A stretch of DNA of 64,000 nt from Calliopum simillimum (Eukaryota; Arthropoda; Insecta; Diptera; Lauxaniidae), in NCBI GenBank assembly GCA_951812925.1, contig OX638369.1, positions 15,219,329 through 15,283,328 on the forward strand. Direction: 5' to 3'. The notes under the pieces are model-generated. The model ran no database searches and had not been told where the DNA came from. It worked only from the letters and a program-made list of their open reading frames with translations. Shown here in pieces: positions 10,182 to 22,100 of the stretch (positions within the stretch are counted from its first letter, which is position 1; each line of letters starts with the position of its first letter). A program made the position numbers and the translations under genes.

Positions 10182-13100
10182 CTGCGGATAAAAAGAGTTC
10201 ACATTAATAGAAGTCTGATAGTACATACTCAACTGATTCAATCAATAACTTACCATACCGTAAAATACCACACGATAAAAACGTCCTAGCATACGCTTTC
10301 CATTACGATTTACTTCAAGTATCTTATTGTAAGCCTGTGTTAGGTGCTCATAGGATTGCGCCAGCGCAATATAATTACGACTACGTTCGTAAATAGGTAA
10401 AATCAACTTATATAGATCGCCCAGACATTCGAAACGTTCAGCACGGTCTAGAAAATCTGCACATTCTTTTAACTGATCCAGCAGCATTTGTTCTGTATAC
10501 TGTGAATCTTGTGCACCGGAATCCAACTTAAGACCCTTCTCATCACGTGGTATATTGCGTGAAATTTTCGTGAATGCCGATGAACCCCAATCAATGGTAC
10601 AACCACCGCGCAAACGTAAATACTCCGACATAAGTGCAGCAATATGCAGATAACAACAAGCTGCCTCCGATAAATTACCGTTCTGCTCATGATTACGCGC
10701 CATTGTGATAAGCCATGTGTGACGTAACTCCGGTGTTGAGGCATACGAATTCGCCAACGAATATTGCAACTCAAGCAAACGCTCGGGATCCATGTGATGT
10801 GCCTGCATTTGTGCCGTAGCCATGAGAACGGTGCGCACACGACGTGTCAGATCTTTTACTTCCATGGGAAAGCCTGTTCCCTTCATAGCCTTATCACTAT
10901 TGGCATAGCTATTAATAAGCGAAAGACTTTCCTGAAAGCGTGCATTATTCAGACCGATCACATTGCCAATCATTTGTGACACCGAAATAATGACCTGCAG
11001 ATGCACACGCGTGAGACCCTTACGTCCGCTGAATTCAAAATTACTGCGCATTAGCAAATAGAGCACAGCACAAGCCTCATGACGTATTGCAACCAGACGA
11101 CTATCGCAGGCCTTTAGCAATTCGTAAACCATTTGACCACAAAGCATGGCAGTACCTTTAAATAGAGCTGGTGAAAAATTATTAATAAATGCACGCAATG
11201 CGGCGAAAACGTGCTGTGAAAGATTTTCGGATTGTCCCAACTGTAGGAAGCGCAAATAGACACGTGCTAATTTTGGCAGTATCATGCTATCGTTGAGCTT
11301 TTCACGAAACTGTATGGAATATAAACCCAAACAATCCAATATTATCATGCCAACTTCTGTGGCCAAATTGGATTCGTACAGCGCCAGTTGATTACGCGCC
11401 GTTTCATCAATAAGATTTTCACGATTTTGGCTTAACGTCAGCGTACCAGTCTCATGCGCATTGCCGTTTTCCAAGTTTGGCGGTGCCATACGTGCTGGCA
11501 GTGTACTGGCTTTAGCAGAACGCGCCTGTTTAGCATCTTTGGAATCTTCGTAAATATTTAGATTTTTCTTTCCGACATAACGAAAATGTACAAGGCTGAG
11601 TTCAAGTATGGCAAGGAATGCTAACGTTTCACTTTCATTGCAATTTTGCCACCAACCAATCATTTGCTCTTGCGATAAATATTTTACAACAAAAAGAAAA
11701 CCCAGGAGTAAATCTTTGGTTTCAGCAGGAGAGAATTTATCACAACGTGGCATGTTGTGTATAGCTTGGGTAACGCTGACAGAACGATTGTGACCATTAC
11801 GCAATGCAACATCGGAATCAGGATGATTACCATTTGTAGTAACACCGCCACCCATTGTTGTAGTATCCTGTGAAGCCTAGAAATAATGATGAATATAGAC
11901 AAATTAGGGACATTTACATCTTAAGATCTTACTTTAAAATTAGAAGTAGGAAATAACGCCCAAAAAAGAAAACGAAAACGAAATTACGCTTAAATTATTA
12001 TCATACAAAGTTGAATGATAATCATTTTGGAAATAACGCCCAATAATTCGGTTTTATTCGTTAACAATATTGGCGTTATTTCATTTTTATTTTGGACTTT
12101 TTTTCATTTTAAAAATATAAAATTACGCCTAAAAAACGTTACTTCCAAAACGATTATCGCCCAAAATTATATGAAAATAATTTTGGCGTTATCTCGTTTT
12201 TGTTGTTGGGCACTATTCCACATAATTTGGGTGATATTTCATTTCCATAATTCGGCAGTATTTGATTTTTTAAATTTTTTGGGCGTTATTTAGTTTTTTT
12301 TTAATGGAATAACGCTCAAGACAAAAGCGAAATGATGCCCAAATCTTTAACGAAATAAAACCTAAATTGTGGACGTTTTTCTAAAATGATTATCGCCCAA
12401 AAACAAAAACCAAATAACGCCCAAATTGTTTTCATATGCATGCTGTCATTAATATTTTGGAAATAACGCCAAAAACTTGGGCTTTATTTTGTGCAAAATT
12501 TGGGCGTTATTTCATTTTTATTTTGGGTATTATTTCATTAAAAAAAAAAAACGAAAAAACGCGTTATTTCAAAAATGATTATCGCCCAAATTTATTATAT
12601 CGTTTTTTTAAATTTTTGAGTTTATTTAGTTTTTCTTTTTTTTTGCAGTTTTAATTTCATTGGGCGTTATTTCCTACCGCTCAAAAATTTCTATATGGCA
12701 CAGTCTACCTGAGAATCGGATGTCAATGAATTTAGCGATGTATCCGAATTGCCATTAGTGATGCCTTGTCCAGCGATTGCTGCTAAGTAATTACTCTCTT
12801 TAATATGCATTGAAGCGAGCATTGGACTTGGATGTTCAATATGCAAAGTCATGCGATTTCTAATGCGTGGCGTTGATGTCGTTGATGCCAAGGCCGCCGC
12901 TGGTTCTTTTGCAAAAACATAACTGCTAGCGCAGGACAAACGTTGAGTATATGAAGCGGAATCGGCATACACATGATTATTGTGACCATTTATGGGTGTG
13001 TTCTCGGACATATCATCAATACGCTGCAAATTGTCCATAACAATACCCAACCAAGGAACATAGAGGAGGGCAATGCGTGAAATTTGATAGCGATGCTGAT

Positions 13101-16100
13101 AACGATCGTCAAGTTCATGCTTTGCCAATAAATTTTTAAAGATATTCAAAGCATGACGACGGACATTTCCAACTTCATTGAGACTACTCTTTAATTCCAA
13201 TAACAATAAGCCAGATAGAAAGTGTTGACGACAAAACTCCTCGGATAACATAAAATGTTGCATCATCTCAGGTGGACGATTTTTCGGATTCAATACAAAT
13301 GGTAAATTCAATGGAACATAATGTTCGTGTTGGCAAATTTCTTGAAGGAAATTAAATTTAAATTCTTGCAGTGTACGTGGATCACCAGGTGTGAATTGTT
13401 CCATATAGTAACGTATTAGCTTGAAGACAAAACCGCGATCCATAAAAGTGAGACAACGACGTACAAAGTGCGATAGCGATCTATTCAATTGTTGTGTCTC
13501 TACTGGTAGATCCTTAAAGCGTGACATTAGATAAGGTATGAGCACTTGTATAAGACTCTCCAACTTTGCTTGATACTCTTTGGGAAAACGTTCATTACGC
13601 ATCATGCGTATACGTCCAGTTGCAAGTAAATGCTGCGCCATACTCTTGATAATCAAATCAAAGAAGATACCCGAATAACGCATAAATTTATGCACAATTA
13701 AAAAATCCGTATTTTGTGGATGCAAAATAATTGGCAAATGCTTGCAGAGCTCACCATGAACTGTGCGTGGGGTCTTTTGACTGTAGTATGGGGCATGAAA
13801 CACATACTTTACATAAGCGGTAAGTAGCTCCTTACGATTTGCATCCTCAATGATCATGTGTATTATGTTAATAAGTAATCGAATCACATTAATACCAATC
13901 TCTTCCGATTGCGTATGCACCAGTAGCGTAAATAACTCATTGAGTAAAGTGGGCAAGAACGTAATCAATGCAGAAATGTCAATGGCATGCGCAGCCTTAA
14001 GTATTTTACATGTTTCCGTTTCCGCTGGTAGAGCTGTCGTTTTACCACCTTCCAAAAGTCGTTCGCAATGGGCAAAGAAATTATGCAAATGCTGATCAGC
14101 GGTTAAAACTGTTGAGTCCAATCGTAGCGCCACTGCGAATAGTTGACGTTGGTTGTCAATCCATTGAATATCCGGTCCACAATTCTGCTAAAAATAGGGT
14201 TTTGTTTTGTAGCCAAGAAACGTTAGGTAGATTACGAAATAGAAGAAGATAGTAGTGAAGTTGTGATGGTCGTTTAGTTGTTGTTAAAGTTGTATGTACG
14301 AGTAAGAAGTATGATGTATGGTGTGTAAATGATTTTTCATTAATATCGATGAAACAACACAAATCATGAAAAATTAAGAAAACAAAAAAATAGTTAAAAA
14401 AGTTAAAAATGTTTATGTTAGGAAGTGTAAAAGGTGTAAACAAATTATAGGTTAGTTCAAATTGTATACATTAATCATAGTATAGCTACATAGTTTAATA
14501 TTGGTAAAGTTAAAAGAGGGATATGGTCAATATCATAATTTTCTCACCCACACCGACATATAACGAGTGTCCTATAATTCACGCAAAATTTGAATTTGCC
14601 GCCATTTGCGAGGTAAGGTGTTGCCAAACAAAAAAAAGAAAACAATTCGACAGCTGACAGTTTAGGGTTAGTAAAAAATTCAGCTACATTTGTATAAAAT
14701 GATCATGGAAAATTTCGACAGACAAGAGTGGGTATATTCCAGCTGAACAGTGTAGGTTATCTCCCCGATATGCTTCTACATACATAACCCTATCATATGT
14801 AGTTTATGTTTCAATAAAAAACTAGTAAGGGTGTAAATTTTGGCCTGGCCAAAAAATAAATACCCTACACTGCAGTATTTTGAAAAGTTTGCTTATATGG
14901 GAGGTGCCACGCCCTCTTGTCCGAGTACACCCAGTTTTTGTTCAGAGCTTGCATTTATAGTTTTTAGTGTCAGAGTGAAATTTAGTTGGATTATCTCAAA
15001 AAACTCTTTCAGTATAGCATTTTGAATCTTTTGCTTATATGGGAGGTGCCACGCCCCCTTGTCTGATTTCACCCAATTTTTGCTGAGAGCTTTCATTTAT
15101 AATTCTTAGTGTCTGAGTCAAATTTGGTTCGAATATCTCAAAAAACGCTTTCAGTATAGCGTTTTGAAGCTTTTGCTTATATGGGAGGTGCCACGCCCTC
15201 TTGTCCGAATTCGCTCAAATTTTTATCAGAGCTTGCACTTACAATTCGTAGTACTTATATGTATTATGGTTGCATTGTCGTGAAAAATACTCCTAAAATT
15301 GCATTTTGAATATAATTTTTGTATGGGCGGTAGGCGTGTCCGTTGACCGATTTTGCTCATTTTCAATCCCCCGAGCTAACTTTGACGACGGAGGCAGCGT
15401 ACCAAATTTCATTGAATTATCTTGCTCAGTTTTCCCAAAAAGTGTATTTCAACACACAGCCAGCCAGCCAGCCACCCAGCCAGCCAGCCACCCAGCCAGC
15501 CAGCCAGCCAGCCAGACAGACGGACATGGCTATATCGACTCAGGAGGTGACGCTGATCAAGAATATATATACTTTTCTATACCTGCCACGCCTCCTTCTC
15601 TGCGTTACAAACGGAAGGACAAAGTGAATATACCCTGGGTGTAGGGTATAAAAAGTACAATTGAAAAAAGGCGTGTTATCTATTATATTCAAATATTGCG
15701 TGAATTATGGGACACCCATCCCAAATTATTTTTTAATTGCATCAAATCGCTTACTTAAATAAAGGGTGTCAAAAGTTACTGAATGACAGCTTCATTATTA
15801 GCCATAGTACAATTATTGATTTGCCATAACATTCATTATTGAACCAAAAACTTAGTCTGTTTTCTTTGAAAACAGCAAATTTATATAAAGAGTACAATAG
15901 AACTCACTTAACAGACTGTTATTTAACAGAATATTTTACTAATCATTAACAGCATAGCAAAACAATTATTAACAGACAAATAAATTAATTTATATGCTAT
16001 TTGAAACAAGCAGTAAACATATGACTCCGTGGCGCAACGGTAGCGCGTCTGACTCCAGATCAGAAGGTTGCGTGTTCAAATCACGTCGGGGTCAAATCGA

Positions 16101-19100
16101 ATTAATTTTTTTTTTATTGTTTGTTTTATTTATTTTTTTTTTTAATTTAATTTTTTTCTTTTACTTAATTTCATATTCTGTAATTTATGTTATATGGGGT
16201 GTATCGCATTAGGTTACGAAACTTCTGGGAGGTGATAGAGGACGCCTAGACTATCAAAAAATTGCACCTGAGAAAGGGTTTAAAATGTACCCTTAGGAGT
16301 TATGGGGTTAAAACTGATTTTCTGACTTATTTAAAAAAAAAAAAAATTTCTTGGGTCATCCTAGTGTTTTAGAGAACATTTTTTTGTATGAGCTTTGTTT
16401 TTGACTTTCGTACTAAAATACGAAAAATGTCCCGTGTGTTACATACATAGAAAACTATTTTTTTCCTTCATCAAATAAAAACTTAGTATGACAAATGTAC
16501 AACAAAACAAAAGGAAATTTGACGACGATTCCAAAAAAAAATTATAAAAAGGTACGTTAATAGGACTTTTTTCGTACTAAAATGGCCACCGAAGTCAAAA
16601 GTTAGGAAAAAAAAATTTTAAGTATCAACTTTAAAGGTCTAGAACTTTGCAAAATCCTTTTTAAACCTATAAGCCAAATACACTTTTAGAAGGCTTATAC
16701 AATTGGCTAAAAGTTTCTTATGAAAAAGTTTTCTCTAAAACTTTAGGGTGAAGCAAGAAAATTTTTTTCTAAAACGTTGTTTAGGCTTCTTCTTTCACCT
16801 CTCAGAAGCTTCGTAACCTAAAGCGATACATCCTGTATATGAATGGGTTTTTTTGAAAGTGGAATAAGTCCACTTTTTCATAAACTGAGATATTGAAGGG
16901 TTTGCGTACGACTCAACTTAAAAATATTGGCAAGCGCTATTAAACTGGTGTTAAGTGTTTACCACTGTAAATTTACCAAATTTTGTTATGCTGTAAAAAT
17001 TTTTAGAGGTGTAATAGAAAATAGTCGAGTTTTTTTGGTCTGAATGGACTTATTCCACTTTCATTTATAATAAATTTAAAAATTTGTTATACTTTTGTAT
17101 GACTTATTCCATTTTTACTCACAAAATATTTCGTAAATAAAAGCAAAGGAAAATCAAAACTTAGAAAAATTTTACTTTAAAAACTGTTGTTGTTTTTTTT
17201 TTCTTTTATTTTTGCCCAATTAGGGCTCTGGAAAATTATAACAACAACAACAACAACAAAAAGTTCTTGTCGGACCTACTTTCGGAGATATAGCCATCGG
17301 AAGATCGAGATATATCTTTTATAAAAACTATTATAAGTTGGGAACCCCTAAAAGGATTTCAATAATGTTAGTGTCATACGAAAGATATATTAATTAGCTA
17401 CAAAATCAACCCGAAAATATTTTTAATGCGAGCGGTGGTTTTAGAGATATTGCAAATTTCCAGAAAATTTGATCATTTTTTTTTTTAAAAGCACTATTTT
17501 TCCAAAAACTGTATCATTAATGCATAATTTTAGCAACATATTATAAAAGCCCAATTTATTTCCTTTCATTTAACATGAAATTTGTGTCAGATTTCTTGCA
17601 TTAGAATACTTTTTTTTTATAGGAAAACAAAAAAGTAAACTAAAGAAATTTTCATGAAATTTTGCGAAAAATTGCAAGAACAACAATAATACCAGCAACA
17701 AAAACAACAAAAATAACAATAACAACAATAATGATGTTTTTAGATAGTTTTCGATTAATTCCGATTCCTGTAGACTCTTGCGATAATTTTCAATAACTTA
17801 CTTTTTTGTTTTCCTATAAAAAAAATAAGTAATGCAAGAAATCAGATACAAATTACATGTTAAATGAAAGGTAATAAATTGGGCTTTTATAATATGTTAC
17901 TAAAATTATGCATTAATGATACAATTTTTGGAAAAATAGTGCTTTAAAAAAAAAAAAAATGATCAAAATTTCTGGAAATTTGCAATATCTCTAAAACCAC
18001 CACTCGCATTAAAAATTTTTTCAGTTTGATTTTATAGCAAATTAATATATTTTTTGTATGACACTAACATTATTGAAATCCTTTTAGGGGTTCCCAACTT
18101 ATAATAGTTTTTATAAAAGATATATCTCGATCTTCCGATGGCTATATCTCCGAAAGTAGGTCCGACAAGAACTTTTTGTTGTTGTTGCTGTTGTAATTAT
18201 TTTCCTATTTTTCTAAGTTTTAATTTTCCTTTGTTTTAATTTACAAAATATTTTGTGAGTAAAAATGGAATAAGTCATACAAAAGTATAACAAATTTTTA
18301 AATTTATTATAAATGAAAGTGGAATAAGTCCATTCAGACCAAAAAAACTCGACTATTTTCTATTACACCTCTAAAAATTTTTACAGCATAACAAAATTTG
18401 GTAAATTTACAGTGGTAAACACTTAACACCAGTCTAATAGCGCTTGCCAATATTTTTTAATTGAATTAAAAGCAAAACCTTCTGTGTAGCAGTAGATGAA
18501 AAAATGGACTTATTCCACTTTCAAAAAAATCATTTTTGTAAAAATGCTTTTCATGAAAAGCTCTTTTGAGTAATTTATGATGAAATCGTGGTCTAACGAG
18601 TCTGTAATTTTCAATATAAAAAGAGGACATATATAGCTAGCTATAACTACCATAATCTCAATTTTTCTGGAATTGGACTTATTCCACTTTCAAATAAACC
18701 CATTCATATTTTGAGAAAAATTTTACTTAAGTAAATTTTAGCCAAAACTATTTAACTAAGTTTTTAATTTCACAACGAATATATATTAAAAAGTGTTGCA
18801 CGGATCTAGTTTCGGATCAGAAGATCCGGATACATCTTTATACAAAGTTGAAAACCCCTGGCTGGATTTGGTGTCATATGAAAGGTGTTTTAGCAGGTTA
18901 TTAAAATTTGCACAAACATTTTGAAATTGATAAGTACATGGGTGATTCCAGAAAAACAAGAACCGAATTTTAGACTAAAACAAAACGAATAAAAATCTTT
19001 TTCCTTTTTTTTTTCCAGTTTGCAAATAGTTGAAATAGATTAGAGTTGTCATAAAAAACATAAAAAAATGATTAATCATCTTGAAACATTTAGTACAAAA

Positions 19101-22100
19101 TATTTCAGGAATAGCAGTCTGGTATTTGAAACGCAGAGCATACACATGACTCCGTGGCGCAACGGTAGCGCGTCTGACTCCAGATCAGAAGGTTGCGTGT
19201 TCAAATCACGTCGGGGTCAAACCGAAATTCTTTTTTATTATTTATTTATTTATTTTTTTTAAATCAATTTCTTTCTTTTTTTACTTAATTTCATATATTA
19301 ACATTAGAATGCACAATGTATAACTTAAATTATAGTATAAGCAATATGTTAAAGTATATAAAGGGATCTATATTTTATGTTGTATATTTGGAGAAAAATT
19401 TGATTTAAGCCAAGTTTAACTCCCAAACCCTGATTTTGTTTAAACTATTTTAACTAAGCTCTTAATTTCAACAACGAATATACATGTATATCAAAAAGTG
19501 TCGCACGGATCTAGTTTCGCATCGAAAGATCCGGATATATGTCGATACATAAGTTAAAAAAGTTTGATAACCTCCCACTCGCTCAAACGCCGAACTACAG
19601 CAAAAGTTAAGAGGCCCATAGCGAACGAGATCGACCTATGCAAGTGGAGATGAATTGCTCATACTCTCTGAAAATCTCACAGCGAAGTCTGCCGCTAGGC
19701 CCTTGAGTGGAATCCACAAGGCAATAGAGGAAATGGTAGACAGAGAACCACGTAGAAAAGGTCGCTGGATAAAGAAATCCAAGAATTGGGAAAGTTGTGA
19801 CAAGAGGTAAAAGCCATCGCAGTTATGCTCTTCCTAGGAGTTACAGGAGAATACACACATGGGCGGATAAGTTAAGTTAGATCCGAACTGATCAAAATTT
19901 GAGGACAAAATGTTTAGTGCAACGTCACAAGCTTTTAATCACGCAAAATAATGTTTGATACTTTCTTACATTCAAAATTAGTGGAACACAAAAATACGGC
20001 TCTTTTCTGGAATCGCCCGTATAGTTTTCGAGATTTGACGATTTTTTGAAAATGTTAAACACTTTCTGTAAAGTCGTTTTTTTATGCGCTATTATTCCAT
20101 AGTTTCATCAACAAAATATATGAGGAGTTTTTTTTCAAAAGGGCTTATAACCAAAACGAGGCAAAAGTAGTATCATAATATTAATTGCCTGATACTTTGT
20201 TATAAATAAATAAAATTGGGTTCTTTTTTCACGAAAAGTTTACCTGATGGCTTGAAATTAATTCTATTTAGTTAAAAAAATTAAATTTATCCACTAATCA
20301 AATTCTATGCAAATAATGTATATGACATTACTTTTGCCTCGTTTTGGTTATAAGCCCTTTTGAAAAAAAAACTCCTCATATGATACAATACAATTAATTT
20401 AATTCAGTATATTTTATACAGTTTTATACATCAGCACTGTTAGTTAACAGAATACTACATTCATCACAGTGCGATAACAAAATTGTTAACAGACAAATAC
20501 GAAAGTTCATATGGTATTTAAAACACACAACAAACATATGACTCCGTGGCGCAACGGTAGCGCGTCTGACTCCAGATCAGAAGGTTGCGTGTTCAAATCA
20601 CGTCGGGGTCAAATAAGAAAATGTTTTTTTTAAATTCAATTTCTTTTTTTTTATATAGTTTTTTGTTATTAAAATTTGTATGCATATTTACACCTTTCCC
20701 AACTAGTGCTTACCCCTTTTCCTAATCCTAGTGGCTGTATTGATAAATATCCTGCAGGTAGTGTTGCAGCTACTGGTATAATTTGTTCCTCCAAATTGAT
20801 TCTACCTTTTTGTAACAACGGCAACCAAGCATAGCCAATAGGTGTCTCAAAAGCAGCAGTAGCATCACGTTTTTTACCCAAATTACACGAGACATGATAG
20901 AAGGAGAAAAGTAAGTGATGCTCAGGAAACAAACCCAGTGGCAAACGCAATTTAATTTCTTCATACCAAGTGGGTGTGGTATTGTGATGTAAAACAGGAC
21001 AGGCAATCTGTGAAACTAGAAAGTCATGTCCTGGACGCCCATAAATGCACTGAAATTGTGTAGGTGGAAAAAACATGTTAAGTTTACATTAGAAATACAT
21101 AATTTAATTTTAAAATGGCACAACCTTGAGAGCTTTACTATCCTCGGCATCAGAATCACGCAATTCTACAACTACAGTGATATTGCGTGCACGTGAAAAT
21201 AATTTCTGACTATCAAATTGTAAACTCAGTGGGTAGACAAATAAATGATTACAAAATGTTGTATACGGATGTGTATCACGTTCGCAATTACTTTGAAATT
21301 CTGTCAACTCGAGCGTCGGTGCTTTTGGAGGGAAAGTAAAGTTGGCTAAAGGCACTAATGATTTATTAAATGAACCTATAATTAGAAACAAAAGTAATTA
21401 TTACTTAAAATATCATATATTAAAGAAAAAGAAAAAACAAACCTTGCACTCTTTCAATCTCCTCAATATTCAGCTTAAAGTAACCTGGTATTACGGTCAT
21501 CTTGCTGAATTTATCCGGTTTTCTATATTCAGCGAGCAACTTCAATAATTCTTCATCTTTAAGTTTGTTTGGCTCTTGTCGGTAAATGATCGGAAATTCA
21601 AATTCATCATGTTCAGTATCCAACTCAGCGCTGTAAAGACGAAACAGCGGTTTTGCCGCCCATGCAAATGGTTGGCGATAGTGTCCAATATGCTGCGCAT
21701 AGTTACGCATTGATTTATGCAGCTTTAATGCTATTCTAGGATCACGCGTCGCTTTCAAATATGGCTCTGTCGCTTGGACAATATTACCCTGTAGAATCTT
21801 CTCCACTTTAAGTACGAGATAAATATCTGCATGAGGTGCGGTCACCGAGAAAATACCTTGCCGTAAGCGTGTAAAATGTTCTTTGGAACAACGTAGCAAT
21901 TCAAGTGATAAATTATCAAATAATGAATTTTGTGCATGTACTGAATTTAGGCGTGTACGTTCATCGCGTTCCTGCGTGCGTGGTATACAACATGTTGCTA
22001 CCGATGTGGGTACTGGACTTGTTGCCACCATATCATGCACATAATCATCATTTATATTAAAATAAAATGATTCAGTTAATTTGCGTCCAGCCTTGGCATC

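Larger units (their letters stand above)
18942..20025. mobile_element. Possible TIR-bounded element enclosing tRNA-Trp copy 2
   Basis: GGTGATTCCAGAAAA at 18941 and its inverted form TTTTCTGGAATCGCCC ending near 20018 resemble the termini of another element at 8919-9745 (GGGCGATTCTACAAAA). The two ends may be independent insertions or one element that captured the tRNA gene. Confidence 0.3.

Noticed and set aside
9987..10241. Longer reading of the last Zir exon starting at an upstream Met
   Set aside because: Conserved DHR2 sequence begins exactly after the TCCGCAG acceptor at 10181; the part before it is intron.
985..12674. ATAACGCCC arrays as a CRISPR-like array
   Set aside because: Units occur in both orientations, spacing is irregular and there are no unique spacers; this is an insect genome.
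15306..15644. Open frames with PASQPASQ repeats in DINE-1 copies
   Set aside because: They are translations of the (GGCT)n microsatellite and flanks of a non-coding element.
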